A stretch of DNA of 64,000 bases, taken from Codonopsis lanceolata (Eukaryota; Streptophyta; Magnoliopsida; Asterales; Campanulaceae). Below are positions 24,714-36,411 of this stretch, one piece after another. The stretch is from assembly GCA_013146195.2 (NCBI GenBank), contig CM028377.1:36461632-36525631 (forward strand). Direction: 5' to 3'. The translations under genes were made by a program, and so were the position numbers. Below the pieces are notes generated by a model that saw only the letters and a list, made by a program, of their open reading frames with translations, did no database searches and was not told the DNA's origin. Numbering within the stretch: the stretch's first letter is position 1; the number at the start of each line of letters is the position of its first letter.

Positions 24714-24813
24714 NNNNNNNNNNNNNNNNNNNNNNNNNNNNNNNNNNNNNNNNNNNNNNNNNNNNNNNNNNNNNNNNNNNNNNNNNNNNNNNNNNNNNNN
24801 NNNNNNNNNNNNN
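24714..24813. other. assembly gap, 100 N
   Basis: Exactly 100 N, the conventional placeholder for a gap of unknown size. The two sides should not be treated as contiguous. Confidence 0.99.
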
Positions 24814-25702
24814 GAACTTCCCAATGACGCTCTTGAAGCTTTGTGTTCCACTCTTTGATGATCTTTTAAAAAAGGAAAAAGACATCACACTTGATAAAAT
24901 CACAGGAGACTCGAGAATGGCGGTATGTGTGTTGCAATAAGAAAGTAATCAAAGTTCAAACCCACAACAAGTAACTTATAAGAACATAAAATGGCATATA
25001 CACCATTAACTTTTACATGCGCCTTTCCCGACAAAATGCCATGTTGTGATTGTTTCTCCATAAGTAGTTGTGCTAGAGCCTTGGAATGAAACACCAACCC
25101 TTCCAAAACCTCTGGCGTCATAAACATTTTATTTTCTTTTTAAAAAAGAGGATCAATACGTGGTTCCCACTTACCCCTTTTAATATAAACACACAGTTAC
25201 TCTCCCAACATGATAGGAAACCTCAAAAGTTGTTAATTAAGTTCAACCTTCTAGGATGCATCTCTACACGCTTATAACGAAATTTTCGCTTGCAAATGCG
25301 GGAAAGTTAAAAATGCAGACTAGTGACTGAAAAACATGATCGAATCATGTCATGATTAATGTTGGTAATAAGGTCAACTATAAGATTATTGGTCTTTATT
25401 GGTGTCAAATGGAAGGTGTCCCCAACCTGCCTTCTTCTTTTCAAAAAGTTCTCATTGACATGTCTATATCCATGTTTGGTAGGTGCTTGCAAGATAGTGA
25501 ATGCGCTTGGCTTAGTGATGTTTTTTGTGTTTCGTGGTTTCAAGGAGAATTTGGGACCAATGAGAGAGAATAACTTTTAAAAAGTAAGGCAAGCATACCA
25601 TGTGTGATTAACATAACTGACAGCCATTTAATTAAATTATTTAAAAACAAATGAACCTTCAGGGTACAGTATATTGAAAAAGAAAAATAGCAAATAGATT
25701 AC
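24814..25702. other. no gene recognised
   Basis: Short unconvincing frames only. The minus-strand one at 24900-25127 (VLEGLVFHSKALAQLLMEK...) looks gene-like in composition but I cannot assign it. No splice structure can be confirmed. Confidence 0.4.
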
Positions 25703-25790
25703 CTCTTCAACTGTCTTTCCAGTGATTTCAGATGGTAATTTTGGGGCAGTAACTACAATTGTGATGGCAGATGTATAGAGTTGTCCTAAG
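25703..25790 (-). pseudogene. exon-like fragment resembling plant nucleoporin NUP62
   Basis: On the minus strand, AITIVVTAPKLPSEITGKTV runs into EE and then GTAATC, a splice-donor-like site at 25702. From memory of plant NUP62, a very similar segment (PKLPSEITGKTVEE) precedes its coiled-coil region. No neighbouring NUP62 exons were found, so this is at most a fragment, perhaps carried by the CACTA-type sequence ending at 27609. The identity needs a protein search. Confidence 0.4.
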
Positions 25791-25799
25791 ACAGTACAA

Positions 25800-26346
25800 G
25801 AGAGATTATGTATAAGGCATTTTCTAAGTGTCTTGTATTTTGTATTGCCCTGTCTAATACAATGTATCTATGTCGACACTCGTGTCCGCGTCAATGTCCA
25901 CAAAACTGCACCAGGAAGTGGTTGCTTCTTTCTCTTACATATCAGTATGAGAACAACAAAACACCAAAGCCCTGTAACAAAATATGAAATACTTTTCCCC
26001 AGGATTACCTCATATCAAAGAAAGGCTTCTTTACATGATTTTCTATAAGTTTCCTTGCATGATCTCTAACCTACATGATGTAGAAAAATATACAAAATAA
26101 GAACACATACAGAATAAGACAGGGGTTAACAATTTTTTGTGGAGAAGAATAATAGTAATAACACTAAAAGGTACTCAATTATTCCTGAAACATTTTGGCA
26201 TAGTAATCCATTATCTTCTGGGTGGATTTGCCAGAAAAAAAATCAATTTCTTTTCTTTTCTAACTATGTTAGGAGTCATATGACTAATTAATTCTCAAAG
26301 AAACCCAGGTTTTACAAAAGACACCATATTTATATATGTTAACATT
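25800..26346. other. no gene recognised
   Basis: AT-rich, no convincing frame or repeat apart from poly-A/T runs. Confidence 0.4.
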
Positions 26347-26568
26347 TTTTAAAGTAAAGATTATATAAATATGAGCGTCAAAAAGTGGCAGTCCTTAGTA
26401 CACTATAAGTATACAAAGCTCAAGAGCTTCTATCCGCTAGATATGATATATACAAATTCTACAAAAGACATTTTGAACCAGAGTGGATAGTTCGCAACCT
26501 CTACATACCAAGAGAATAGAGTGCGAAGCAAAGTATTCTTCAAGACCATAATAGACTTTACCCGGCAA
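26347..26568 (-). mobile_element. L1 3'-end fragment, inverted copy
   Basis: The reverse complement matches 9530-9735 nearly end to end: TATTCTGGTCTTGAAG-like start, the TTCGCACTCTATTCTCTTGG block, AGCGGATA..AGCTCT(C/T)GAGC and CTAGTGTACTAAGGA, then the CTCATATTTATATA..CTTTACTT tail. Only ~220 bp is kept, as in a severely 5'-truncated insertion. It shows the family is repeated locally. Confidence 0.8.
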
Positions 26569-26569
26569 G

Positions 26570-27380
26570 CACACATAAATACCCAACCCACAAGTATACC
26601 ATACTAATTAGTACACGTGCATTAATAATCAAATTACCCAGCACCCTATTTCCAAATATTCATAGACCTGTTATCCCAACATAGTGAACAAGCAATCAAT
26701 TCAAACACATTTTTTTTTATTTTTATGAAAATCAATTTTTATGGGAACAAGAATTAGCACAAATCCACCAGTAGTACACATAGCATTTATCAATTTAACA
26801 AAATGGCACCTGAATTATAACAAGAATACCAAGAACCATAAAGCACTAACAAATTTTTAAGCATCAATCTTTGCAATCAATCCAACGAAAACATGAACAA
26901 TCTTACTTGTACGCATACGAATTCCTTCAAGTTTAGCACTAGATGACAATTTTATTGCGAAAATTCTAAGAGAGAGACAAGTGCACATACGAGAATCAGT
27001 TTCAATAACTCACTAGAACTGTTACAGGGATTGGCCGGCGATGAAGGATGGCAGAGCTTGAAGATGAGATGGACGCGGCGCATTCTTGGTAGGCGGAAAG
27101 ACTCGGCAGAAGCTGGGGTGGAAGAGAGGCGAAAGCCTGCTGTTGCGTTCGGCCGGAGCAAGGTGATGGTGATTGGAGAAGGCAGATCTGGCTTGGAGCA
27201 GGGGCAACGATGGAGAGAAGGATTTCAGTGGAGTTGGTGCGGCTTGGAGACAGAGATGAAGCTGGCAACAGAGGATGGAGGCGGATTTGGCCGGATCTTC
27301 ATACCCGAGAGTAAGGATGAGAGAGAAAGATGGTTGAAATCTGATGAAGGGTTTTCTTTACTTTTTACTTTCTAGATTAG
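26570..27380 (-). other. gene-like, GC-richer segment; no assigned product
   Basis: 26570-26950 is AT-rich and featureless. 26950-27380 is GC-rich with overlapping minus-strand frames (27002-27268, 88 codons; 26952-27161) of Ser/Pro/Leu-rich sequence resembling a leader or first exon, followed leftwards by intron-like AT-rich DNA. It could be a captured 5' exon inside a CACTA-type element. The plus-strand frame at 27031-27375 is probably only its shadow. Confidence 0.3.
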
Positions 27381-27409
27381 GTTTGTACAATATAATGTAG
27401 TTTTATAAA

Positions 27410-27609
27410 ATAATAACCAAAATTGGTTGCAAAATTGTTGCAATTTAGGCGCCATTCTTCCCTCTCTCTTTTTTCCCCAAAATGAACGCTAATAAACATT
27501 AATAATACTGAACGAGAGAGATTACAAATACATAGAACACTTTTCATATTGCAACTAAATTCAATTTTGTTGCAATATTCCGTTGCAATTGCCCTGTTTT
27601 CTTGTAGTG
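27410..27609. mobile_element. right terminus of a CACTA-type element
   Basis: The minus strand reads CACTACAAGAAAACAGGG from 27609, the typical plant CACTA terminus. Inside it are subterminal GTTGCAA / TTGCAAC repeats in both orientations (near 27424, 27436, 27549, 27570 and 27582). Copia pol begins immediately outside, at 27610, in mid-frame. The matching left terminus was not found, so the element's extent to the left is unknown. Confidence 0.6.
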
Positions 27610-28457
27610 GGGAACATCTACAGAATCGGCATCTAACATAGAAAATTTACTCAAAATCTTTTCAACATATGAAATCTGATTTAAGTAAACAATTGAGGAT
27701 TCTGATCTCTAATTATGTTCATGCCAAGAATCTTGTTAGCATCACCCAAATATTTCATGTCAAATCTAGCACTTAAGCAATTTTTAACAACTTCAACCGA
27801 TTTGGGACATGGGCTAATAAGAAGCATATCATCCACATATATGAGCAAGAAAACAGGCACATTCCTATCATTCTTGAAATAGAGACAATGATCATACACA
27901 CTCCGGCTAAATTTTAAATCAAGCATGCATTGATCAAATTTTTTATTCCACATGCGAGGGGACTGTTTCAAGCCATATAAGGATTTTTTAAGCAAGCACA
28001 CATAATCAGGAAATTGATTATCCACATAACTCTCGGGTTGCCGCATATAGATTTTCTCATCTAAATCACCGTGCAAAAAAGTAGTTTTTACGTCCATTTG
28101 TTTCAATTCCCAATCAAATTGAGCTACCAAAGCAAGCATAATCCTAACAGTTGTGAACTTAACCACTGGAGCAAAGATTTCAGTGTAGTCTATACCTTCC
28201 TTTTGAGTAAAACCCTTAGCTACTAATCTAGCCTTAAATCTTATTGAATCAGATTCATTCTTGACTTTATAGAGCCACTTACAAGCAATAACAGAACAGT
28301 TTTTCGGCTTAGGCACTAAAGTCCAAGTTTGATTAACATGCAAGGAATTCATTTCATCATTCATAGCATTAATCCACTCATTACAGCTAGCAGATTTCAA
28401 GGCTTGATTATATGTTTTAGGCTCGGTATTATCAATGGATTCAAACACACTAAACAC
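27610..28457 (-). pseudogene. copia reverse transcriptase
   Basis: A 258-codon open frame (28457-27681). It reads WINAMNDEMNSLHVNQTWTL, KVKNESDSIRFKARLVAKGF, FAPVVKFTTVRIMLALVAQF, QMDVKTTFLHGDLDEKIYM, CLLKKSLYGLKQSPRMWNKK and LLIYVDDMLLIS, the catalytic box with both Asp. After a stop at 27680 the sense continues in another frame (ISYVEKILSKFSMLDADSVD) to the break at 27610. RT residues look intact, but the polyprotein is severed. Confidence 0.85.
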
Positions 28458-29581
28458 AAATGAAGTAAAATCATCAAAACGAGAGGGTTGCTTAACAATG
28501 CGTCTAGGTCTATCACGAGCAAGCTAATAGTCATGCAATTCATCCAATATAGGCACTTCATTTTGTTCATTTTCAACTTCATTTTGCTCATTAGGTTCAA
28601 CATTTTCAGGATTAACATGCTCATTTTCAAAATTCACATTTTCATCAAACTCATGCAAATTTTCAGAATTCTCAATTTCAGGTTGCATACTTGAACTAGC
28701 ATCATTGGGTTCTAAGGGATGCTCCACCATAATGTGAGCCGGGGAGGGATAGGTTCAACGGTTCAGCGAGGAACATTTAAACAAGGAAATTCGTTTTCAT
28801 TAAACACAACATCCCTACTTATTATCACTTTAAATCCGGTTCCTCTTTTAACCATAGCGGTATCCTTTCACACCCTCGGGGTAACCCAAGAAACACATCT
28901 CACGATCGAGGTTCAAGTTTATCAAATTTCCTATGAGCATAAGCAGCACAACCAAAAATTCCCAAGTTTGAAAAATCAATTTCCCTACCAAAAAACACTT
29001 GATCCGGACATCTACCATGCAAAGGGACGGAAGGAGACCTATTGATGAGATAGGCGGCGGTCAAGGCGCCTCTCCCAAAACTTTTGGAGAGACCCGAGGA
29101 GACTAACATGCTCTAACACGTTCCAATAGGGTTATATTCATTCTTTCGGCAACACCATTTTGTTACGGATTATAAGGCATCTTGCTTGTGCCTCTCAATC
29201 CCATTTTAGGCACAAAATTTATCCATTTCAAAGTTGCGAAATTCTAACCCATTATCGGTCAGAAGTTTCTTGATTTTAAGACCGGTTTGGTTTTCAATCA
29301 AAGTTTTCGATTTTTGAAATTTTCAAACACATCGATTTGTTTCTCATTAAAAAGACCAAACCTTCCTTGAAAAATCATCAATGATCGACAAAAAACGACT
29401 TCCACCATGAGTGGGCACGATGCGGACCCCACACATCAGCATGTATATAATCAAGTGCACGTTTTGAAGAAAAAATTTTGGGGTTAGGGGAAGGTGGAAA
29501 ACTAACATGTTTTTGTTTGCTCATCACACAAGTTTCACAAAAGGGCAAATCAGAAATTTTATCTTTTCCAAAAAAATCCAT
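28457..29581 (-). pseudogene. copia integrase and linker, frameshifted
   Basis: 29581-29378 carries the integrase zinc-site cysteines (FCETCVMSKQKHVSF) and ALDYIHADVWGP with the first core Asp. Core catalytic sequence between about 29380 and 29110 is badly broken. 29109-28900 reads GRGALTAAYLINRSPSVPL and IFGCAAYAHRKFDKLEP, the C-terminal part of the core. 28730-28524 is an acidic Asn/Glu-rich linker before RT. Confidence 0.75.
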
Positions 29582-30956
29582 TTTTGTTTAAAATTTCAAG
29601 ACCCTTACTACTCACGTGTCCAAGCCTTTTATGCCACAAACTTGTTTTATCTTCTTTAACAAGATTAGCAACGTTATCATCAAGACAAACAGGCATGGCA
29701 GAGCAAACATACAAGTTATGGCGTTTTTCAGCCTTAACGACAACTAAAGATCCCTTTAGAATTTTCATCATTCCTTTTCCCCACTTACCTTCTAAACCAT
29801 CATCTTCTAAAGATGCACACGAAATCAGATTATTACATAAATCAGGCACATGTCGAACATTTTTCAAGGTAAAAGTGTTTCCAGAATTAAATTTTAAACA
29901 AATATCACCAATTTCGGCTATAGCACACTTTTTCTCATTGGCTAAAGAAACAAAACCATTTTCCAAGCTTTTGTAGGAACAAAAGAAGTTTTTAAATGGT
30001 GACATGTGATAAGTACATCCAGAGTCAATTAACCATTCATTTTCACAAGCAGGCATGGTATGAATAGAATTAACAATACTTTCACATAAATCAGTTACCA
30101 TAAAAACATCACCACAGTCTTCACTAGCAGAAGCCATATTGCAATCACTTTGCGGATTCAAATTTTTCTTTTTAGGATTTGTGCAATCTTTCCTAAAATG
30201 TCCACTTTCACCACAGTTGTAACACTTCCTACCTTTGGTTCTAGATTTTGACCTACTTTTATTTCTATTCTTATTTCCAGAATTCTGATTATTCCCTTGG
30301 TTTTGATTATTATGATTATGCTGATGACCATTATTTCTCTCGAGCATCCTACCTCTCACCATGTGAACCTCACCGGTGTTAGATTTTCCCTTATTAGCTT
30401 TCAAATCCAATTCTTTGCCTCTTAAACTAGATATCACCGTATCAAGTGTGATTTTATCCCTACCATACTTAATAGCAGATTTCACGTCAGCATAAGAATC
30501 AGGTATAGCATTTAAAAGCACAATCGAAGAGTAATCATCTATGTGTTCATCACCGGGTTGTTTTATGTCTTCTACCAATTTGGTAAAAACATCAATATTA
30601 TCTTCAATGTCTTTGCTAAGATCTAATTTAAAACTGAAAATTTTTTCTAGGAGATAAATTTTACTTGGCAATGTTTTTCCAAAATAAATTTGCTCCAATT
30701 TTTCCCAAAGACTCTTAGCATGAGCATGTTCACCACATTTCCGAATAACCGATTCTGACAGGTTTAAGATAATCGAGGAGTAGGCAAATTCATCCATTTC
30801 AATTATGGCATCTTCAGAAGTGTCTTTAGCATAATTTAAAGTTATGGCTTTGAAAACCTTTTCTTTAATTAAAATACTTTTCATCTTCTTTTGCCACATA
30901 GAAAAATCACTTTTCCCATTAAAAGGTTCCAAACTATAATTAGATGAAGAACTCAT
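29559..30956 (-). CDS. copia gag-protease ORF, 465 codons
   Basis: Starts MSSSSNYSLEPFNGKSDFSM, with the gag UBN2-type fold region over about residues 1-200. Next come an Asn/Gln/His-rich stretch, the zinc knuckle CYNCGESGHFRKDC (about 245-258), the protease box EWLIDSGCTYHM (about 310) and the pre-integrase segment LWHKRLGHVSSKGLEIL near the end. Length and order fit a copia gag-PR. It ends prematurely after GFFWKR, where integrase shifts frame. The ATG lies 279 bp downstream of the primer site. Confidence 0.8.
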   Translation of the reverse strand: MSSSSNYSLEPFNGKSDFSMWQKKMKSILIKEKVFKAITLNYAKDTSEDAIIEMDEFAYSSIILNLSESVIRKCGEHAHAKSLWEKLEQIYFGKTLPSKIYLLEKIFSFKLDLSKDIEDNIDVFTKLVEDIKQPGDEHIDDYSSIVLLNAIPDSYADVKSAIKYGRDKITLDTVISSLRGKELDLKANKGKSNTGEVHMVRGRMLERNNGHQHNHNNQNQGNNQNSGNKNRNKSRSKSRTKGRKCYNCGESGHFRKDCTNPKKKNLNPQSDCNMASASEDCGDVFMVTDLCESIVNSIHTMPACENEWLIDSGCTYHMSPFKNFFCSYKSLENGFVSLANEKKCAIAEIGDICLKFNSGNTFTLKNVRHVPDLCNNLISCASLEDDGLEGKWGKGMMKILKGSLVVVKAEKRHNLYVCSAMPVCLDDNVANLVKEDKTSLWHKRLGHVSSKGLEILNKNGFFWKR

Positions 30957-31234
30957 TTAGAGAAATAACACAAAACCAACAAATCAAACCAAATCAGAAA
31001 ATATAAGAATTTTTTTTTGTGATAATAAAAATAAAATAAATTCAAGCAATCAAATTCCAACCAAACAGTAGAGATTTAAATAGAGCACAATCAATCAAAT
31101 AAATTACGAGAATTTTAAACACAAAAAAAAAACCGTAATTATTTCGAGATGAAAGAAGCTCACCAAATAAACCTTTTGGAGTTACCGATTTTTGGATCGA
31201 AGGAGGCTCTACCGTTTCACAGTACGGAACACGG

Positions 31235-31246
31235 GCTCTGATACCA
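31235..31246 (-). promoter_or_regulatory. primer-binding site of the minus-strand copia
   Basis: Minus strand TGGTATCAGAGC, one base after the 5' LTR, complementary to initiator-Met tRNA. Confidence 0.85.
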
Positions 31247-31247
31247 C

Positions 31248-31480
31248 TGTTGTTTTCGTCTCAGACACACCAACAAGGCTGCCGAAGGAGTGATATATTT
31301 ATACCAAGTCAAGATGCCAATCAAGGAGAAAATCAAGGGATCCAAAAAGGCAACAGGTAACGGTTTCCCAAGCCAAGAAAATGGGCTGGACGATCAAGCA
31401 CGAGAGAATGGGCATATCTGATTTTTTGGGCTTTGCAATGGAAGAAGGCTGCCACACAAATGGGCCTCCAAATTCTAACA
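31248..31480 (-). mobile_element. 5' LTR, 233 bp
   Basis: On the minus strand it runs TGTTAGAATTTGGAGG to GACGAAAACAACA, that is TG...CA ends. It sits one base upstream of the primer site. The partner LTR is not in the window. Confidence 0.75.
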
Positions 31481-31559
31481 CCTTCAAGTTTTAATTTATC
31501 AAACTTACACACTGCTCTTTTCCAATTTAATTTCATCCGTAGTGTGATGCGGTGGAGTT

Positions 31560-31740
31560 GAGACTTTTTGGAGTCTAAATGCGAGGCTTGTTTTGGTGAA
31601 CAAGCGTCTGTCTTCGGGGCGGAGGTACTGATGAACGGCCCACTTAACAGCGAAAGCGCTCTCGTCGCTGAGGTCGACGGCGATACCGATTTTACGTTGG
31701 GCACCGGCTGCAGGGGTTTCGATAACTAAACGCCATCAAC
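31560..31740 (-). pseudogene. universal stress protein (PHOS32/34-like) 5' exon fragment
   Basis: The minus strand from 31726 encodes GAQRKIGIAVDLSDESAFAV followed by KWAVHQYLRPED, matching the start of the plant USP A-like domain (nucleotide-binding alpha/beta fold). A nearby ATG at about 31734 (ATGGCGTTT) is one base out of frame, and after PED the expected AVILLHVRP-type strand is replaced by unrelated sequence. It is thus a truncated relic. A TATA-rich stretch lies upstream at 31756-31772. The copia LTR begins ~80 bp downstream. Confidence 0.6.
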
Positions 31741-31741
31741 A

Positions 31742-32200
31742 TTGAACATTGTGCATATATATATATATATATATTCACCTTGTAGACACAAACACTCGCA
31801 CATAGCTCCAGAACCACTTGATAAGGGGGAGAGGGAGAGGGAGAGAGAGAAAGCACTATACATGTTCTTGGCTTTTACAGATCAAGCTCAGATTTTGGAT
31901 GTAGATTTTTGAAGCATTTGGTTTAGTTGGGAATTGGGGACGACTGTAAACGTGGAAGGTATCCACTTCCTAAGGTTCCTCGTCAATCGAATTGGGTGGG
32001 GTCGGAGACTTGGAGCGTTTTCCTCATATATAATTCAGGGCTGAGTTTTTCAAGTGGTTTTCTTTTGTCAATAGAAAGAGAGGGGAATGAGTGATTTTAG
32101 GTAGTGGCGGTGACAATGGATGGGGTTGTCTGTCAATTTGCAAATGGATTCTCTATGCTTTTATGGGTTTTTTGGCTTAAGAAGACGAAAAACAACAGCA
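31742..32200. other. no gene recognised; (AT)n and (GA)n runs
   Basis: Contains ATATAT at 31754-31772 and a GAGAGGGAGAG run at 31827-31853. It may be the old promoter and leader side of the universal-stress-protein fragment. Confidence 0.4.
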
Positions 32201-32239
32201 ACAAACAATTTTGACCAAGCCCTTGTGTCGGATTGTCGT

Positions 32240-32920
32240 GAAAATTCACGTTGCACAACTTGATGCCTGAGTTTGTCAACCTGATGCCTCAATTTGTCAA
32301 TTTGATGTCTGGATTCAGCATTTTTGAAATTTTTTGGTCTTGGATTTGTCAAAACAGTGCTGATGCCAAGGCTTGGCATCAGCATTTTTTGATTTTTTTT
32401 ACTTGAATAAATCCAGGCATCAGGTTGACAAACCGACATCAGGTTGACCAAAAAACTGTAAAACTGTGCTGATGTCAAGCCTTGGCATCATCATTTTTTG
32501 GTTTTTTTTTTTTTTGAAATTTTTTAGTCTTCCTGATGCCAAGCCTTGGCATTAGCATTTTTGAATTTTTTTTGGGTGAATAAATTGTGAAAACAGTGCT
32601 GATGCCAAGCCTTGGTATTAGCATTTTTTGAAACATTTTTGAATTCCTGATGCCAAGCCTTGGGATCAGCATTTTTGAATATTTTTTTTTTGTTGAATAA
32701 ACTGTGAAAACAGTGTTGATGCCAAGCCTTGGCATCAGCATTTTTTGAAACATTTTTGAATGAACAGTCTTGATGTCTGGTTTGTCAACCTGATGCCTGG
32801 ATTGTCAACGATGCCAAGCCTTGGCATCATCATTTTTGAATTTTTTTGGTTGAATAAACTGTGAAAACAGTACTGATGCCAAGCCTTGGCACCAGCATTT
32901 TTTGGTTTTTTTAGGCCGGA
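32240..32920. repeat. array of eight 21-bp palindromes with variable spacers
   Basis: The core is arms TGATGCCAAG / CTTGGCATCA around one central base. Copies lie at 32361, 32470, 32534, 32600, 32648, 32717, 32810 (first base lost) and 32874. Spacers are 48-109 bp centre to centre, T-rich, and often contain AATAAACTGTGAAAACAGT. At 32240-32330 and 32770-32805 the shorter motif CTGATGCCTG..TTGTCAAC recurs. No TIR or target duplication could be fixed. Confidence 0.75.
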
Positions 32921-33285
32921 TGAGATTTATCTTCATTAATGGCATTTTTGTCATTTGGTAACCAATTTATAGTTACATGAAATGTCTAAAAAAATGTTAG
33001 TCCTAGATGAAAACATGTTTCTAAAATTGTACTCACTTGAAATTTGCTCAAATAATTAACATCAAGCGCGCCCACTAAAATAAAACTCAAGTGTACCAGG
33101 TCTAAACTAATTCTAATAAACTCTAAATTAAATAGTTAAGCCCACAATAACTATTAATATCTACTAATAATTAATAAAATTATTTTTATTTTAAAATGAA
33201 AAATTTGGAGTATTACACTTACAAAATCTCAAGCATATATTAATTCATTCTCATCATATTCATTTCATAAACTTATCATCTCCAT
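32921..33285. other. no gene recognised
   Basis: AT-rich, no repeats or frames of note. Confidence 0.4.
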
Positions 33286-33289
33286 ACTG

Positions 33290-33322
33290 ATACCGTGTCA
33301 TAGGCACGGACACGAAATCTAG
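33290..33322 (+). mobile_element. Helitron-like 3' terminus
   Basis: A GC hairpin (CCGTG-TCATAGG-CACGG, 33293-33309) is followed after a short spacer by CTAG at 33319-33322 and then T. That arrangement is the standard Helitron 3' end inserted at an A-T site. No matching 5' end identified. Confidence 0.45.
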
Positions 33323-33607
33323 TAAATAATATTAGACGATTGAAATGTTTACTCCACTATCATTTGCAAGAGATTTTAACCGTTATAATCTATTCATCGT
33401 AAATTTTAACTTACTTCTCTCAAATTTCTTAGTTTTCAAATTGATTAGTTTTGTTTTTTTTCCTTCTGAACTTTTACAATATAATGCACATACATGTTAA
33501 AAGTGAATGAGAAAATTAAGGTACATACATGTTTGTGTGTGTGTGTGTGTTTTACAATATAATGAATTAACTTACCAATTATATCATACACTACTAGAAA
33601 ACAGATA

Positions 33608-34078
33608 ATTAGCGACGGAATTATTAGCGACGGAAATTTCCGTTTCTAATTAGCGACGGAATTCATCCCGTCGCCAAATTCCGTCGCCAAAAAACATCTT
33701 TTAAAAATATTCTACATATCTCCGTCGCCAATTTTTTGGAAATGTGTGTCAACATTAGCGACGGAATTTCCGTCGCTAATATCAATATTTCCGTTTCCGA
33801 TTGGCTACGGATGATTCCGTCGCTAAATTTAATAAAATAGCGACGGAAATTCCGTCGCTAAATTTATTAAATTAGAAACGGAATTTCCGTTGCTAAATTT
33901 AATAAATTAGATACGGAATTTCCGTCACTAAATTTAATAAATTAGCTACGGAATTTCCGTCGCTAAATTAGCTACGGAATTTCCGTCGCTAAAGTTAATA
34001 AATTATATACGGAATTTCCGTCACTAAATTTCCATCGCTAAATATAATAAAGCTACGGAATTTCCGTCATTAATGTAC
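33608..34078. repeat. left subterminal repeats of CACTA element
   Basis: About 20 copies of TTAGCGACGGAATTTCCGTC-type units, in direct and inverted orientation, mostly spaced 25-35 bp. Similar subterminal repeats bind the transposase in characterised CACTA elements; that role here is inference. Confidence 0.85.
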
Positions 34079-34137
34079 TGAATTTAGTTTAACTAAAGTC
34101 ATTTTACATTTGTATGTGGTCACAGTGTATTGTCCCT

Positions 34138-34161
34138 AATATATATATATATATATATATT

Positions 34162-34194
<33 letters not shown>
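34138..34194. repeat. (AT)n microsatellite
   Basis: Two AT runs (34138-34159 and 34165-34194) split by TTCCTT. Confidence 0.9.
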
Positions 34195-34195
<1 letters not shown>

Positions 34196-34451
34196 GCATT
34201 AATCATTAATCATTAGAATTTTTTATTTTTACTCAATTTTTTTAAACATAGTATTTGTCGAACTTTAAAATCATCTGATGGAATTAATCAATTAAATCAA
34301 ACAATATTGAAACACAATTAAACTACAAAGCAAAATTTATTTGGATTTGACTGTTGAACATTAATTAGTGGATTTCTATATTTCATTTGACAATATAATA
34401 TCAATAATTAAATGATTAACATCAATATAAAAATTAAAATATTCACATTAC

Positions 34452-36380
34452 AACTTAACTTAACTTAACGTAATATAACTTACTTAACTTAACGTAATTT
34501 AACTTAACGTAACGTAACTTAACTTCTTAACGTAACATAATTTAACTTAACTTAACGTAACTTAACTTAACTTAACTTAACGTAATGTAACTTAACTTAA
34601 CGTAATGTAACTTAACTTAACGCAATTTAACTTAACTTAACGTAATGTAACTTAACTTAACGTAACTTAACGTAATTTAACTTAACGTAACTTAACTTAA
34701 CGTAATGTAACTTAACTTGACACGCTACGCCTATTGGCGAAATGGTATAACTTAACGTAACGTAAGTTAACTTAACTTAACTTAACTTAACATAATTTAA
34801 CTTAACTTAACGTAACTTAACTTAACTTAACATAACTTAATGTAACTTAACGTAACGTAACGTAACTTAACTTAACTTAACTTAACTTAACTTAACTTAA
34901 CGTAACTTAATTTAACTTAACTTAACTTAATGTAACTTAACTTAACTTAACTTAACTTAACTTAACTTAACTTAACTTAACGTAACGTAACGTAACGTAA
35001 CGTAACGTAACGCAACGCAACGTAACGTAACGTAACGTAAATTAACTTAACTTAACTTAACTTAATGTAACCTAACTTAACTTAACTTAACTTAACGTAA
35101 CGTAACTTAACTTAACTTAACGTAACGTAACTTAACTTAACTTAACTTAACTTAACTTAACTTAACTTAACGTAACGTAACTTAACTTAACTTAACTTAA
35201 CTTAACTTAACTTAATGTAACGTAACTTAACTTAACTTAACTTAACGTAACGTAACGTAACTTAACTTAACTTAACTTAATGTAACTTAACTTAACTTAA
35301 CTTAACTTAACTTAACTTAACTTAACGTAACGTAACGTAACGTAACGTAAATTAACTTAACTTAACTTAACTTAACTTAACTTAACTTAATGTAATGTAA
35401 CTTAACTTAACTTAACTTAACTTAACGCAACGCAACGTAAATTAACTTAACTTAACTTAACTTAATGTAACGTAACTTAACTTAACTTAACTTAACTTAA
35501 CGTAACTTAACGTAACTTAACTTAACTTAACATAACATAACTTAACTTAACTTAACGTAACTTAACTTAACTTAACTTAACTTAACTTAACTTAACTTAA
35601 CTTAACTTAACTTAATTAACTTAACTTAATGTAACGTAACTTAACTTAACTTAACTTAACGTAACGTAACGTAACTTAACTTAACTTAACTTAACTTAAC
35701 TTAACGTAACTTAACTTAACTTAACTTGACTTAACTTAACGTAACGTAACGTAACGCAACGCAACGCAACGTAACGTAACGTAACGTAACGTAACGTAAA
35801 TTAACTTAACTTAACTTAACTTAACTTAATGTAACGTAACTTAACTTAACTTAACTTAACTTAACTTAACTTAACTTAACTTAACTTAATGTAACGTAAC
35901 TTAACTTAATTTAACTTAACTTAACTTAACTTAACGTAAAGTAACGTAACGTAACGCAACGCAACGCAACGTAACGTAACGTAACGTAAATTAACTTAAC
36001 TTAACTTAACTTAACTTAATGTAACGTAACTTAACTTAACGTAACTTAACTTAACTTAACTTAACTTAACGTAATGTAACTTAACTTAACACGTTACGCC
36101 TATTGGCGAAATGTTATAATGAACTACGATGGACCATTATAAGATAAAAACACGCTACGCCTATTGGCAAAATGGTATAATGGAGTACGATTGACCATTA
36201 TAACATGAAAACACGCTACGCCTATTGGCGAAATGTTATAACGTAACGTAACGTAACGTAACTTAACTTAACTTAACTTAACTTAACTTAACTTAACGTA
36301 ACGTAACGTAACGCAACGCAACGCAACGTAAATTAACTTAACTTAACTTAACTTAACTTAACTTAACTTAACTTAACTTA
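34452..36380. repeat. ~1.9-kb pentanucleotide array (CTTAA / CGTAA)
   Basis: Nearly the whole span is 5-bp units in a constant register, dominated by CTTAA and CGTAA. Minor variants are CGCAA, TGTAA, CATAA and a few ATTAA junctions. Runs of CTTAA alternate with runs of CGTAA, and blocks with CGCAA-CGCAA-CGTAA followed by ATTAA recur (near 35009, 35428, 35754, 35956 and 36311), giving an irregular higher-order pattern. It is not the plant telomere repeat TTTAGGG. No coding potential. Confidence 0.95.
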
Positions 36381-36411
36381 ACACGTTACGCCTATTGGCC
36401 AAATGTTATAA
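34720..36411. repeat. five copies of a ~31-bp motif inside the pentamer array
   Basis: The core ACGCTACGCCTATTGGCGAA (some copies ACGTTACG) starts at about 34722, 36091, 36152, 36212 and 36382, and is followed by ATG(G/T)TATAA. The middle three are 60-61 bp apart with an ATAATGG...CCATTATAA inverted repeat between them. The GCCTATTGGC segment is itself nearly palindromic. Confidence 0.85.

Larger units (their letters stand above)
27610..31480 (-). mobile_element. Ty1/copia element, minus strand, 3' end missing
   Basis: It has a 5' LTR at 31248-31480, a primer-binding site, gag, protease, integrase, RT and RNase-H-proximal sequence in order on the minus strand. At 27609 pol stops abruptly against a CACTA-type terminus, so the RNase H and 3' LTR are lost or displaced. 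Gag and RT are open; integrase is frameshifted. Confidence 0.85.
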